Assembly (NCBI GenBank): GCA_021647205.1
Contig: JAKIVD010000011.1
Coordinates: forward strand, 59,920-123,919
Direction: 5' to 3'
DNA from: Bacteroidales bacterium
GTDB lineage: Bacteria; Bacteroidota; Bacteroidia; Bacteroidales; F082
Length of the DNA: 64,000 bases
Each line of letters opens with the position of its first letter. The first letter of the stretch is position 1. The position numbers and the translations under genes are program-made. Below the pieces are notes generated by a model. The model did not search any database and was not told where the DNA came from. It saw only the letters and a list, made by a program, of their open reading frames with translations. This document shows positions 9,345-20,723 of the stretch, piece after piece.

Positions 9345-10118
9345 ATGCAGGGAAAACTCAAAGCCTTCGAGCGGCTTCTGAACATCATGGACGACCTGCG
9401 GGCAGCTTGCCCGTGGGACAAGGAACAAACAATGGAAAGCCTTCGCCACCTTACCATTGAAGAAGTTTACGAACTTTCGGATGCTATTCTTGACCACAAC
9501 CTCGAGGAGGTTAAAAACGAATTGGGCGACCTGATGTTGCACCTTGTTTTTTATGCCAAAATCGGATCCGAAAAGGGTGCCTTCGATATAAAAGGTGTAT
9601 TGGACCATATTGCCGATAAACTGGTATTCCGTCATCCGCACATTTATGCAGAGGTGGAAGTGGCGAACGCTGATGAGGTGAAAAATAATTGGGAGAAACT
9701 GAAACTGAAAGAAGGAAAGAAGTCAGTTTTGGAAGGGGTTCCAAAATCGCTTCCACCCCTGGTGAAGGCTTATCGGATTCAGGAAAAAGTAAAAGGCGTC
9801 GGCTTTGAGTGGGAGTACAGCGAGCAGGTATGGGACAAGGTTGAGGAAGAAATAGCTGAACTGAAAGAAGAAGTGGAAAACGCAACAAGCAAAGAAAAAA
9901 TAGAAGATGAGTTTGGTGATTTGCTTTTTGCACTCACCAACTATGCGCGCTACATCGGGGTGAACCCCGAGGATGCGCTGGAGCGCACCAATAAAAAGTT
10001 TATTCGACGATTTCAGTTTATCGAAACCGAATCGGCAAAGGATGGTTATATCCTCGAAAATATGAGCCTGGATGAAATGGAAAAGTACTGGTTGAAAGCA
10101 AAAGGGTTGGAAGGTTGA
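9345..10118 (+). CDS. mazG: Nucleoside triphosphate pyrophosphohydrolase MazG
   Basis: 257 residues. Two MazG helical domains are visible: the first with CPWDKEQTMESL and EEVYELSDAI (residues 20-50), the second with EEEIAELKEEVE and DEFGDLLFALTNYARY. The EExxE and ExxD metal-binding patterns are kept in both. The enzyme hydrolyses NTPs and dNTPs to NMP plus pyrophosphate, a house-cleaning reaction that also lowers ppGpp in E. coli. Length is normal. The next gene follows 28 bp downstream on the same strand, so they may be co-transcribed. Confidence 0.95.
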   Translation: MQGKLKAFERLLNIMDDLRAACPWDKEQTMESLRHLTIEEVYELSDAILDHNLEEVKNELGDLMLHLVFYAKIGSEKGAFDIKGVLDHIADKLVFRHPHIYAEVEVANADEVKNNWEKLKLKEGKKSVLEGVPKSLPPLVKAYRIQEKVKGVGFEWEYSEQVWDKVEEEIAELKEEVENATSKEKIEDEFGDLLFALTNYARYIGVNPEDALERTNKKFIRRFQFIETESAKDGYILENMSLDEMEKYWLKAKGLEG

Positions 10119-10146
10119 AAGTTGAAAAGAAACATATGTTTTTGGG

Positions 10147-10992
10147 ATGAGAAAGAGTGCTAAAATATTTTTTGGAATCAGCTTGAAAAGTTTTGTTGTT
10201 CTCCTCTTGCTTTTTAGTTCTTTGTCATTGGCAGCACAACTTAATTCGTTTCCCAGATATTCTTACAAACCGGACAAAGAGTATTTCAAGTCGTACTGGA
10301 CAGCCACGAAGAATATTGCCACCGGCCCGGCGCGATGGAAAGGAAAGCAATGGGGGGCTGCTGCCGGTGTCGTTGTTACGGGTGTTGTACTCTACATCTA
10401 CGACGACGACATCAATGCTTACTTTCAGCAAAGGCAAACGACAGGGAAGGACAATGTTTCAAAATATGTATTCGAACCCTGGGGAAGCGGCCTTTATCCG
10501 GCAGTTTTGCTGGGGGGATTTTATATTTACGGTCTTGCTGCCGACAACCACAAAGCCCGGCAAATTGCCCTCGGTGGCGCGCAGGTTTTTGTGATGACTG
10601 CTGTCAGTACGCAAATCATCAAACACTTAGGCCACCGCCACCGGCCCTACAACGATGAACCGGCTAATCCGCGTTTGTGGGAAGGGCCATTTAAGGGCTG
10701 GGAATACACTTCTTTTCCTTCCGGGCATACTTCAACCGCCTTTGCCCTGGCCTCGTTTTTTTCATCTGTTTACAAAGATAAAATATGGGTGGGCATTTTG
10801 TCTTACGGGATTGCTACCGGCGTTGGCCTGTCGCGGGTTTACGACAACAAACACTGGGCTTCGGATGTTTTGGCGGGTGCTGCCCTTGGCTACGCCATCG
10901 GCAAAACGGTTTTTTTCCTGATGGATGGCCGGTCAAATCTCTCAATGGGTGTAAGCAACACCGGAGGGGTTGCGCTGGTTTACCATTTCTGA
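10147..10992 (+). CDS. PAP2-family phosphatase, exported
   Basis: 281 residues with an N-terminal signal or anchor (SFVVLLLLFSSLSLAAQ). All three PAP2 motifs are intact: K159xxxxxxRP (KHLGHRHRP), PSGH at 191-194, and SRxxxxxHxxxD (SRVYDNKHWASD, Arg230 and His236). These residues form the phospho-histidine site of acid phosphatases acting on lipid phosphates such as undecaprenyl pyrophosphate or phosphatidylglycerol phosphate. An acidic run (YIYDDDIN) and only a few membrane-length segments suggest a periplasmic-facing enzyme. The substrate cannot be told. Confidence 0.88.
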   Translation: MRKSAKIFFGISLKSFVVLLLLFSSLSLAAQLNSFPRYSYKPDKEYFKSYWTATKNIATGPARWKGKQWGAAAGVVVTGVVLYIYDDDINAYFQQRQTTGKDNVSKYVFEPWGSGLYPAVLLGGFYIYGLAADNHKARQIALGGAQVFVMTAVSTQIIKHLGHRHRPYNDEPANPRLWEGPFKGWEYTSFPSGHTSTAFALASFFSSVYKDKIWVGILSYGIATGVGLSRVYDNKHWASDVLAGAALGYAIGKTVFFLMDGRSNLSMGVSNTGGVALVYHF

Positions 10993-10998
10993 GTGTGC

Positions 10999-11029
10999 AA
11001 AAAAAAGGCTGCCCCTATGGAGACAGCCT
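10999..11029 (-). terminator. Rho-independent terminator of the peroxiredoxin gene
   Basis: AGGCTG (11006-11011) pairs with CAGCCT (11024-11029). On the minus strand the stem is followed by a run of eight T (A-run at 10999-11006 on the plus strand). It serves the minus-strand peroxiredoxin gene; the convergent PAP2 gene ends a few bases before it. Confidence 0.75.
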
Positions 11030-11076
11030 GAATTCCCTTATCCCGAAAACCTTAATAGTTTCGGTAAGCAGATGTG

Positions 11077-11709
11077 TTAATGTTCGCTTAAATACTTGGC
11101 TACACCTTCGGCACTGGCTACCATGGCTTCGTCGCCCGGTGTCCAGTTGGCAGGGCAAACTTCGCCATGCTCTTCAAAATATTGTAAGGCATCAACAATA
11201 CGCAAGGCTTCGCCGATACTGCGTCCAAGTGGCAGGTCGTTCACCACCTGGTGGCGTACAACACCTTGCTTGTCGATGAGGAAGAGTCCGCGGTAGGCAA
11301 CGGCATCGCCGTGAAATTCGGCTTCACCGTCTTCGTTGTAATCGTATTCACCGGCAAGAACATCGTAGTTTTCCGAGATGGTTTTCGTAATATCAGAAAC
11401 CAAAGGATATTTTACGCCCTTGATACCACCGTCATTTTTTTCGGTGTTCAGCCAGGCCCAATGCGAGAATTTCGAGTCGACGGAGCAACCGACAACGGCT
11501 ACATTCCTTTTTTCAAACTCATCCATTTTTTCCTGGAAAGCCAGGATTTCGGTAGGGCAAACAAAAGTAAAGTCGAGGGGGTAAAAGAAAAAGACAACGT
11601 GCTTTTTTCCAATGTACTGTTCCAGTGAGAATTTTTCAACGAATTCGCCGCCGTTGACAACGGCATCTGCTTCAAATAATGGCGCTTTTTTTCCAACTAA
11701 TACTGACAT
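11077..11709 (-). CDS. Typical 2-Cys peroxiredoxin (AhpC/Prx1 class)
   Basis: 210 residues. The peroxidatic Cys51 lies in DFTFVCPTEILAF and the resolving Cys185 in GEVCPANW, so it is a typical 2-Cys enzyme that reduces hydrogen peroxide and organic peroxides as an obligate dimer. The C-terminal extension past the resolving Cys (EAMVASAEGVAKYLSEH) is that of the Prx1/AhpC class. No AhpF or thioredoxin reductase gene is adjacent, so the electron donor is probably thioredoxin. It is monocistronic: promoter-like sequence upstream and terminator downstream. Confidence 0.93.
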   Translation of the reverse strand: MSVLVGKKAPLFEADAVVNGGEFVEKFSLEQYIGKKHVVFFFYPLDFTFVCPTEILAFQEKMDEFEKRNVAVVGCSVDSKFSHWAWLNTEKNDGGIKGVKYPLVSDITKTISENYDVLAGEYDYNEDGEAEFHGDAVAYRGLFLIDKQGVVRHQVVNDLPLGRSIGEALRIVDALQYFEEHGEVCPANWTPGDEAMVASAEGVAKYLSEH

Positions 11710-11746
11710 AATTTATTCTGTTTTAAGGTTTGCAAAATTTGAACGG

Positions 11747-11754
11747 CAAAATTA
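11747..11754 (-). promoter_or_regulatory. Promoter -7 element of the peroxiredoxin gene
   Basis: CAAAATTA on the plus strand reads TAATTTTG on the minus strand, matching TAnnTTTG, 38 bp before the start codon. No good -33 TTTG was found at the right distance. Confidence 0.4.
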
Positions 11755-11946
11755 AGAATAATTTTAAATAGTGGAAGAATGTTTTGCCGAAAAGTTGGGG
11801 GTTGAGCCGGAAGCCCGGTCGTTTGACCACTGTTGTTCGTTGTTACAGCATTAAGAAATCAGCCTTCAGTGGTCTGACGGCTTAAAAATATGTGTTGGCG
11901 GTTACGGTCAGCAAGTATTTGGGTAATCGTAAATTCAGGATGCCCT

Positions 11947-13473
11947 TTACTCGATTAAATCATCGAATCCTGCAACAATGGGCATTTTTCTCTGGAAATC
12001 ATAAAGGGTAAGCCTGCGCAGACCGTAATAGTTTTTCCAGTAATTCATCAAACTGCGGTAGTAGTTCATCCTGGAATTGTCGTTGTCAATTTGTGCGTTA
12101 TTCAGTTCCAGCACGTCGTTTACCTTGCCAATGAGGTAGCGTTTTTGGGTAACCTCGAAACGTTTTTGGGCGACAGTGTCCGATTTGGCAGCGATGGTCA
12201 ATTGCTTTTGCTGAATATTAAACTGCATAACCTGCAGGAAAACCGATTGTTCAAAGTCAATCTTCTCTTGTTCAACGGCTGTCATCACCAGGTCCTGGTT
12301 CGATTCGGCCATTTTAATATTCCCGCGTGCCCTTCCCCAGTCCAGTATAGGGACGGTCATGCCGAGGGTTACCCTTTCCTGGTCCAGCGGGTTTTTAAAG
12401 GCATCCTGAAGGAGGTCGGAAGTTTGTGTCAGTCCGAATACGGCAAACAGTTCCGCGTCAAAACGTCCTTCGCGTTTCGCCCTGTTCAGTTCTGCCTCGG
12501 CTTCGAGTAAACGGCGTTGAAATTCAAGTCCGTCAGATGTATTGGACTTGGCCTCGTCGATGGCCTGTTGTACGGGAACAACAAAATCGGGTGTAATCAC
12601 TGGCGGGATCAGTTCAACGGGATAATCGTCTTTCAGGCGCAGGTACGACTTAAAACCAAACAAGCGGTTGCGGTAGTTTAAGTCAGCCGTTTCTACCGTT
12701 GCTTCAGCCTTCAGCAGGTTTAACTCCAGTTGGAGCAATTCATTTTCTGCAATCTTTCCCAGGTTATAGCGCCCCAAAGCGATGTGGTAAAGTGTGTCGT
12801 AGTTGGCGAGGTTTTTAATGGCAATGCCCACTTCAATCTGGGCGAGCAGCAGTGAAAAGAAATTATCAATCGTTTTGATGGCCACCTGTTCATTGGCTTC
12901 GATGTAAGCCCTTTGTGCTTCCTCGTACCGCAGCGGTTCGATTTTGCGGTCCCACTTATAGGGGTTGTAATTAAAAATGGGTTGCCTGAACCCAATGTTG
13001 ACTATGTTGGAAACAAACTGACGCGTAACAGTATCGTTGCCGGTATAATTGCTCTTTCTGTAGTTGTCCTGCCGAAGAATACCCGAATTAAGGAATACCT
13101 CGCCACCTGAGAAACCGACTTTCTGGTTAATGGAAAGATCGAAGGAATAATTGGTCAGGCTTCGCGGAATGTACTCTACAGCACCATCGGGCTGGTTGAT
13201 GGGGTCGATGCTGCGGCTCAGGTTCGGGATGGTGGCATTCAGTTTGATACCGGGCAGGTAAGTGGCTTTAAATGACCTGAAGCTCCAATAACTCCTGCGG
13301 AAACGGTGCTTGGCCATAATGGCGTCAGGGGATTGTGACTGTGCAATTTGGATAACGTCGTCGAGGGTGTATTTGACAGTGTCCTGAGGGTGGGCAGCAA
13401 GGGCCGTTCCGAGACAGATAAGTATGAATAAAACTGTTCTCCCTGTTCGGAGTTTCTGTGAGTTACAATTCAT
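11947..13473 (-). CDS. TolC-family outer-membrane efflux protein
   Basis: 508 residues with a signal peptide. The long Glu/Gln/Ala/Asn-rich helical segments repeat twice (about residues 165-260 and 370-470), the TolC outer-membrane factor pattern, with characteristic pieces such as LGKIAENELLQLELNLLKAEATVE, LDWGRARGNIKMAE and LIGKVNDVLELNNAQIDND. It forms the outer-membrane duct of a tripartite exporter. It starts 17 bp after the permease gene, completing an adaptor-permease-TolC operon. Substrate unknown. Confidence 0.9.
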   Translation of the reverse strand: MNCNSQKLRTGRTVLFILICLGTALAAHPQDTVKYTLDDVIQIAQSQSPDAIMAKHRFRRSYWSFRSFKATYLPGIKLNATIPNLSRSIDPINQPDGAVEYIPRSLTNYSFDLSINQKVGFSGGEVFLNSGILRQDNYRKSNYTGNDTVTRQFVSNIVNIGFRQPIFNYNPYKWDRKIEPLRYEEAQRAYIEANEQVAIKTIDNFFSLLLAQIEVGIAIKNLANYDTLYHIALGRYNLGKIAENELLQLELNLLKAEATVETADLNYRNRLFGFKSYLRLKDDYPVELIPPVITPDFVVPVQQAIDEAKSNTSDGLEFQRRLLEAEAELNRAKREGRFDAELFAVFGLTQTSDLLQDAFKNPLDQERVTLGMTVPILDWGRARGNIKMAESNQDLVMTAVEQEKIDFEQSVFLQVMQFNIQQKQLTIAAKSDTVAQKRFEVTQKRYLIGKVNDVLELNNAQIDNDNSRMNYYRSLMNYWKNYYGLRRLTLYDFQRKMPIVAGFDDLIE

Positions 13474-13490
13474 TTTTAAATTCCTTAATA

Positions 13491-14834
13491 TTAATCATGC
13501 CTTAAACTTTCCACCGGGTCCTGTTCGGCTGCCTTTCGTGCCGGCAGCCAGCCGAAAACAATTCCCACCGAAGCGGCCACACCGAATGAAAGAACAATAG
13601 ACCAAAACGACACAATGGTTTGAATGCCGGTGCTGACAGTAATGACTTTCGCCATGATGACCCCCAGCAAAATACCGAGTAAGCCACCACTGATGCTGAT
13701 AAAAGTAGCTTCGGCAAGAAACTGGAAGACGATGTCTTTTTTCGTGGCACCGGTGGCACGCCGCACGCCAATCTCGCGGATGCGTTCCATCACCGATGCC
13801 AGCATGATGTTCATGATACCGATGCCTCCGACAATCAGCGAAATGCCGGCGATGGCACCCAGTACGATGTTAAAGATATCCTTGGTTTTTTGTTCCTGTT
13901 TCAGCAGCAGCTCGGGGATTTTGATCTCAAAATCATCAACACCCTGGTGCCGGCGTTTCAGCATCCGTGTGATCAATTTTGCAGTCGTTGCCAGCTGGCT
14001 GCTTTCTTTCACCTGAACAACAATCTTGTCCAACTGGTTTCCACCACTGCCGGAACCCTCGTTTTGAACCCATATCGACCTGTTCCCCTCAAAATAAACC
14101 TGCCCGCCCCGCATGGCGGCCGCATTGACGAGTGAACGGTCTTTGTAGCGCAGCAGCAGGGTCTTTAAGGGTGTGAACACGCTCAGGTTGTAATCGCTGA
14201 TGCCCATTTCCTCAGCTTTTTCGTTTACTTTAACACCTTCGAGTACCCCGGTTACTTTGAGCCAGACCCGGCCGCACTTTATACTTTCTCCGATGGGATT
14301 TTCTTTTGGGAACAGGCGTACGGCAATCTCCGGCCCTATGATGCAGACCGGAGCGCCTTTTTCGGATTGGAAATCGGTAAACATAATCCCTTTCTTGAGT
14401 TCCTGATTAAACAATTCAAAGAAATTGGTGGTAATCCCTGTAAGTTTGATGCTTGCTTTTTTCCCGTTACGGATGGCCAGGGTGTTGTAGACAGCTTCGG
14501 GGCTTATCTTTTCGACGGTGGGAATTGCAGCCAGAATATTTTCCGCATCTTTGAGCGTAAGACCGGGCGAGTACTTCTTTTTTAATGTTTTTCCTTCCTC
14601 TTCTTCCTTTTCATCTTCTGATACTGTATTGTCCAGTGGCAGAATAACGATATTGTTTACCCCGACAAGTTTAATCTGCTCGAGGATTTCCTGCCGTGCA
14701 CCGTTTCCGATGGCCATCATGGCAATAACGGCACCCACGCCAAAAATAATGCCGAGGGCGGTGAGCATCGACCTTAATCGGTTCACGAAAACAGCTTCGA
14801 GCGAAATAGATATTATTTGTAAGTAGCGTTCCAA
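13491..14834 (-). CDS. MacB-like ABC transporter permease
   Basis: 447 residues with the MacB/FtsX architecture: N-terminal helix (MLTALGIIFGVGAVIAMMAIGNGA), a ~230-residue periplasmic domain, then three C-terminal helices with the typical IGIMNIMLASVMERIREIGVRRATGATKKDI coupling region (shown in pieces: GIMNIM, RIREIGVRRA). MacB-type permeases are mechanotransmitters that push periplasmic substrate through TolC. Unlike MacB itself it lacks the N-terminal ATPase domain, and no separate ATPase gene is in the operon. The start must be TTG at 14834, since no ATG or GTG lies between the upstream gene's stop and the first conserved residues. Confidence 0.9.
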   Translation of the reverse strand: MERYLQIISISLEAVFVNRLRSMLTALGIIFGVGAVIAMMAIGNGARQEILEQIKLVGVNNIVILPLDNTVSEDEKEEEEGKTLKKKYSPGLTLKDAENILAAIPTVEKISPEAVYNTLAIRNGKKASIKLTGITTNFFELFNQELKKGIMFTDFQSEKGAPVCIIGPEIAVRLFPKENPIGESIKCGRVWLKVTGVLEGVKVNEKAEEMGISDYNLSVFTPLKTLLLRYKDRSLVNAAAMRGGQVYFEGNRSIWVQNEGSGSGGNQLDKIVVQVKESSQLATTAKLITRMLKRRHQGVDDFEIKIPELLLKQEQKTKDIFNIVLGAIAGISLIVGGIGIMNIMLASVMERIREIGVRRATGATKKDIVFQFLAEATFISISGGLLGILLGVIMAKVITVSTGIQTIVSFWSIVLSFGVAASVGIVFGWLPARKAAEQDPVESLRHD

Positions 14835-14857
14835 GAAACAGCTTTGTTTTGTTTGGG

Positions 14858-16216
14858 TTATTGACGACCTTTTCCTCTGCCTTTGCGACCTTCATTTTCG
14901 ACTTGAGCAGGTTCTTTTTTCTCAGTTTTCGTTGTTTCTGTTTCGGCCTGTTTGTTATATTGCGCCATAATTTCTTTGTCCAGAAATTTGATTGGCCAGT
15001 CTTCGGCACTTTTCGGTGGGACCAGATAGACTTCATCCCCTTTCTCCAGGCCGGCCAGAATAATGATTTCGCTTTCGTTGCTTTTTCCCGGGATGACCTG
15101 CTTGCGCTTTCCTTTTCGGAAAACATAACTGATGGAGTCGTTCGCACTTACACATTCGATTGGGATATGTAACACCTTTTCGATCACGTTTGTGATGATG
15201 GTGTTTTTGGTCGTCATTGATGGCCGTAAAATAGAATCGAATTCATGAATAAAAACGATAACCTCAAAAACTTTGGCGTTGGAATTGCGCATTTGCTCGC
15301 CCATATTGGCCACTTCGTGTACTTCGCCCGTAAACTTTCTGCCCGGGAAAGCATCTATCTCAATTTCCACTTTTTGTCCAACGGCCACCTTACTGATGTC
15401 AATTTCGTTGATGTAGGTTTTGCTGTTCATTGCCGACAGGTTGGGCAGGGTTGCCACCACATTGTCCCAGGTGCTGATCTGTGCCCCTGCCCCCTGTTTT
15501 TTTCCGTCCCAGCCTTTTTTGTAGTTCACCATGCCGGCTTTGGGGGCTTTAATCACAAATTCGCTTTTCAGCTCGTTGAGGGCATCCAGTTTTCGCTGGG
15601 TTTTTGTCAGGTTGGCTTCCACTTCGCGCATGTCGGCCTCGGCTTTTTGCAACTTCAGGCTATAATTTTCGAGTGTCTGTTTGTAGGTTCTCCGCGTTTT
15701 TTCCAGGTCGAGCTGTACTTGCCTCCGTGTGGCCGGCGGTTCGTAAATGGACTGGTCAACAATTATTTGCTTTTCTTCGAGGGTATACTCCAGGTTGATC
15801 AGTTCGTCGCGGGCGGCGCGCATGGACATGGTGGTGTCGAGCTGGCTTTTTACAAACTTTGTTTGCAGTTTTTCCACTTCCAGTTCCTGGTCTTTGATTT
15901 TGTTTTCCAGATCGCTGCGGTCGAGTGTTGCCACCCAGTCTCCTGAATCCACCACTGTTCCGTCGGGCACAATGTCTTCGATGGTGTATTGCCAGATGCG
16001 TGCATTGCGTAGTGCCATGGTATTGGGTCCCTGGATTTTTTCGCTGCTCCGCGCTTCCAGCTCGCCCGTAGTGGTAACATCAATCACAAACCTTCCTTGC
16101 AGGACTTTGGTTTTGATGGTTTGCCCGTCCGCTTCCTCAGGTGCTGAGAAGTACCAGATTAATGCTATGAAAACAACTGCTGAAACAGAGAAGACGAGTA
16201 GGTTTTTTCGTTTCAT
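14858..16216 (-). CDS. Efflux periplasmic adaptor (HlyD/MacA-like)
   Basis: 452 residues. An N-terminal membrane anchor is followed by a biotinyl-lipoyl-like beta segment (GTVVDSGDWVATLDRSDLENKIKDQELEVEKL), a long coiled-coil hairpin (about residues 100-215), the second lipoyl half (VIKAPKAGMVNYKKGWDGKK) and a beta-barrel domain (GQKVEIEIDAFPGRKFTGEVHEVA). The C-terminus is a basic/acidic tail ending KGRGKGRQ. It links the inner-membrane permease to TolC. First gene of the operon; the permease follows 23 bp later. Confidence 0.9.
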   Translation of the reverse strand: MKRKNLLVFSVSAVVFIALIWYFSAPEEADGQTIKTKVLQGRFVIDVTTTGELEARSSEKIQGPNTMALRNARIWQYTIEDIVPDGTVVDSGDWVATLDRSDLENKIKDQELEVEKLQTKFVKSQLDTTMSMRAARDELINLEYTLEEKQIIVDQSIYEPPATRRQVQLDLEKTRRTYKQTLENYSLKLQKAEADMREVEANLTKTQRKLDALNELKSEFVIKAPKAGMVNYKKGWDGKKQGAGAQISTWDNVVATLPNLSAMNSKTYINEIDISKVAVGQKVEIEIDAFPGRKFTGEVHEVANMGEQMRNSNAKVFEVIVFIHEFDSILRPSMTTKNTIITNVIEKVLHIPIECVSANDSISYVFRKGKRKQVIPGKSNESEIIILAGLEKGDEVYLVPPKSAEDWPIKFLDKEIMAQYNKQAETETTKTEKKEPAQVENEGRKGRGKGRQ

Positions 16217-16357
16217 CGGCCAATTGGTTTAAAACGTGTAAAGGTAAACAAAACAAGCATTGAAGAAACGTAGAAAAAGTTGGTTTATTTCGTGGAAAAG
16301 AACAGAAAAGAAATAGTAAGACTAACCCTCAAACCTGTGATTGTTCCAACAGCTAAA

Positions 16358-18122
<1,765 letters not shown>

Positions 18123-18136
18123 AATCTCCAACCTCA

Positions 18137-19600
18137 TCAATAATACGTGGGGCGTTTTACACCACCCATCAATTTGGCCACCCGGATAACCTGAAGTGCA
18201 TACCCATATTCGTTATCGTACCAAACGTAAAGGACAACGTCTTTTTTGTCCTCAGAGATTTTTGTAGCGAGGCTGTCAAAGATGGAGGTTGCCGGTTCGC
18301 CGATAAAATCAGAAGACACCGCATCGTTAGCGGTTGAATATTTAACCTGGGCCACCAGTTCGCCGCTCAGGGCGGTCTGGCGCATCAATTCATTGACTTC
18401 TTCAATGCTGGTTTCTTTTTTAAGGCTCAGTTGCATAACCACGAGCGACACATTGGGTGTTGGAACACGAATGGCATTGCCCGTAAGTTTTCCGCCCAGC
18501 GAAGGGACAGCCTTGGCTACTGCTTTTGCCGCTCCCGTTTCAGTGATAACAAGGTTCAACGGTGCCGAACGGCCCCTGCGAAATTTCTTGTGCATATTGT
18601 CGAGCAGGTTTTGGTCGTTGGTGTAAGAGTGTACGGTTTCGATATGCCCTTTTGTTATGCCCAGTTCCTTTTCCATTACCGAAAGTACAGGTGCCGCTGC
18701 ATTGGTCGTACAAGAGGCGGCCGAATAAATCTTCTCCTTTTTGTAATCAACTTTGGCGTGGTTTACCCCAAAAACAATATTTGGGATGTCACCTTTTCCC
18801 GGTGCGGTAAGCAGTACCTTCGAAACCCCTTTGGCTTTTAAATGCTGGCTCAGGCCTTCCCTGTCGCGGTAAATACCTGTGTTGTCTATCAGGATTGCAT
18901 TCTCAATTCCGTACTCGGTGTAGTCAATCTCATCGGGGGCATTGGCCGAAAGCATCAACACTTTGTGCCCGTTAATGTAAATTGTTTTGTCATCGAAATT
19001 TTCGATGGCAACGCCTCTGAAGGGCCCGTGGACAGAGTCGTGCCGGAACAAAGAAGCGCGTTTGAATATTTGCATATCGTCGTTGCCCCTGGTTACGATG
19101 GCCCGCACGCGCAGTTGTTTCCCGTTTCCCTGGATAATCAACTCGCGGGCAAGCAGGCGCCCAATCCGTCCAAATCCATAAAGGATAATGTCAACCGGCT
19201 TCTTGTAAGGATTCTTCATATTGATGAAGTCTTTCAGTTTGTACCTGATGAAGTCTTCGTGGTCAACATAGTTTTCCCACTCTTCTGTCCATTCCCTGTT
19301 CAGGCGGCCAATATCGAGTTTTGACGGCCCGACATTGCAATGCAGAATGGCTTTGGCCAGGTTGAGCGAATCGATTATCTTAAGCGGCTTGTTGATGATA
19401 TTCTCGGCATAAGAATGTCTGTAGAGTACGAGGCTGGCGCTGCGGTCAATCAGTTGGCTCCTGAAGAGTACCAGCTCGATTGATTTGTCATAGAATAATT
19501 TGTACAGTACATTGATGAATTCGTTCGCATGTTTCTCACGCGTTGCCCAATCGTTCAGGGATTCTTCATAATGCCCGTTTAGGTTTTTTTGCTTCTTCAT
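18137..19600 (-). CDS. gap: Glyceraldehyde-3-phosphate dehydrogenase, N-terminally extended
   Basis: 487 residues, against about 335 for ordinary GAPDH. The first ~135 residues form a helical extension of unknown role; the NAD-binding Rossmann motif GFGRIGR is at 142-148 and the catalytic Cys297 lies in SAASCTTNAAAPVL. The C-terminal catalytic half (VHSYTNDQNLLDN, RGRSAPLNLVITETGAAKAV, WYDNEYGYA) is intact. It oxidises glyceraldehyde 3-phosphate in glycolysis or runs the reverse reaction; the long form is known from Bacteroidota and some proteobacteria. A CAAAGGTA at 19652-19659 (TACCTTTG on the minus strand) is a plausible promoter -7 element. Confidence 0.95.
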   Translation of the reverse strand: MKKQKNLNGHYEESLNDWATREKHANEFINVLYKLFYDKSIELVLFRSQLIDRSASLVLYRHSYAENIINKPLKIIDSLNLAKAILHCNVGPSKLDIGRLNREWTEEWENYVDHEDFIRYKLKDFINMKNPYKKPVDIILYGFGRIGRLLARELIIQGNGKQLRVRAIVTRGNDDMQIFKRASLFRHDSVHGPFRGVAIENFDDKTIYINGHKVLMLSANAPDEIDYTEYGIENAILIDNTGIYRDREGLSQHLKAKGVSKVLLTAPGKGDIPNIVFGVNHAKVDYKKEKIYSAASCTTNAAAPVLSVMEKELGITKGHIETVHSYTNDQNLLDNMHKKFRRGRSAPLNLVITETGAAKAVAKAVPSLGGKLTGNAIRVPTPNVSLVVMQLSLKKETSIEEVNELMRQTALSGELVAQVKYSTANDAVSSDFIGEPATSIFDSLATKISEDKKDVVLYVWYDNEYGYALQVIRVAKLMGGVKRPTYY

Positions 19601-19780
19601 TCGGTGATATTTTGAAAAAAGTGAGGGAATAAATTAAAATTACAGTTTGGGCAAAGGTAAAAAAATTGGAAAACGGCAGATAAAATTCTATAATTTATAC
19701 TGCTTTTAAATTCGGCTTGCAAACGTTTTAAATCAGGGGTTCCGGCGTATTATCCGGGCTGGCCTGACAGCAATGGGGAC

Positions 19781-20647
19781 TTACTGTCCCAGGTAGGCTT
19801 TCAGCAGCCTGCTCCGCGAATTGTGCCGCAGCCGGCGGATGGCTTTTTCCTTGATCTGCCGTACCCGTTCCCTGGTCAGGTCAAATTTGTCACCGATTTC
19901 TTCAAGGCTCAGTCCATGTTTTTGATCGAGTCCGTAATACAGGTTAATAACGTCCCGTTCTTTTTCGCTAAGTGTAGCCAGGGTGCGTTGAATTTCTTTT
20001 CCCAGCGACTCACGCATCAGTGGTTCGTCTGTTTTCGGACTGTCGTTCGGCACAAAAACGTCGAGGAATTTTGTGTCTTCGTCAGAAATCAGTGGTGCAT
20101 CCATCGAAACGTAGCGGGTGGAAATTTTCATTGCCGTGTAAATCTTGTGGTCCGACACTTCCATTTCGTCGGCAATCTCGCTCTGAGACGGCGGGCGTTC
20201 GTATTTCTGCTCAAGCAAAGAGGTTGTTTTTTTGATTTTGTTGAGCGAACCAACCTGGTTGAGAGGCAGCCTGACTATGCGTGATTGTTCGGCCAGTGCC
20301 TGCAGGATCGACTGCCGTATCCACCACACGGCATACGAAATAAACTTAAAACCACGGGTTTCGTCGAAACGTCCGGCGGCTTTGATGAGCCCGACGTTCC
20401 CTTCATTAATCAGATCGGGAAGGCTGAGTCCCTGGTTTTGGTATTGCTTGGCAACGGAAACTACAAACCGCAGGTTGGCTTTGGTCAGCTTTTCCAGTGC
20501 AATTTTATCACCGGTCTTAATCCTGCGTGCAAGTTCCACTTCCTGCTCGGCAGTTATCAGGCCCTCTTTGCCAATGTCCTGAAGGTATTTGTCCAGCGAG
20601 GCGGTATTACGGTTCGTAATAGATTTGGTGATTTTGAGCTGTCTCAT
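19781..20647 (-). CDS. rpoD: RNA polymerase primary sigma factor (RpoD/SigA)
   Basis: 288 residues, the compact Bacteroidota form lacking the long region 1.1. Region 1.2/2 ([65 protein letters not shown]) recognises the -7 element; region 4.2 with its helix-turn-helix ([29 protein letters not shown]) recognises the -33. It directs transcription from promoters of the TTTG/TAnnTTTG type seen in this window. It lies downstream of htrA on the same strand with a 76-bp gap. Confidence 0.95.
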   Translation of the reverse strand: MRQLKITKSITNRNTASLDKYLQDIGKEGLITAEQEVELARRIKTGDKIALEKLTKANLRFVVSVAKQYQNQGLSLPDLINEGNVGLIKAAGRFDETRGFKFISYAVWWIRQSILQALAEQSRIVRLPLNQVGSLNKIKKTTSLLEQKYERPPSQSEIADEMEVSDHKIYTAMKISTRYVSMDAPLISDEDTKFLDVFVPNDSPKTDEPLMRESLGKEIQRTLATLSEKERDVINLYYGLDQKHGLSLEEIGDKFDLTRERVRQIKEKAIRRLRHNSRSRLLKAYLGQ

Positions 20648-20723
20648 TGTCTGTTAAGGACTTTTAGCGGTTTAAGAAATGAGGGCATGCAAGTTAAGCA
20701 AATTATTTTAACATCAAAATATT

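Noticed and set aside
11710..11946. tRNA or small RNA gene
   Set aside because: No cloverleaf or convincing hairpin was found in this 237-bp gap; only a promoter-like element near 11750.
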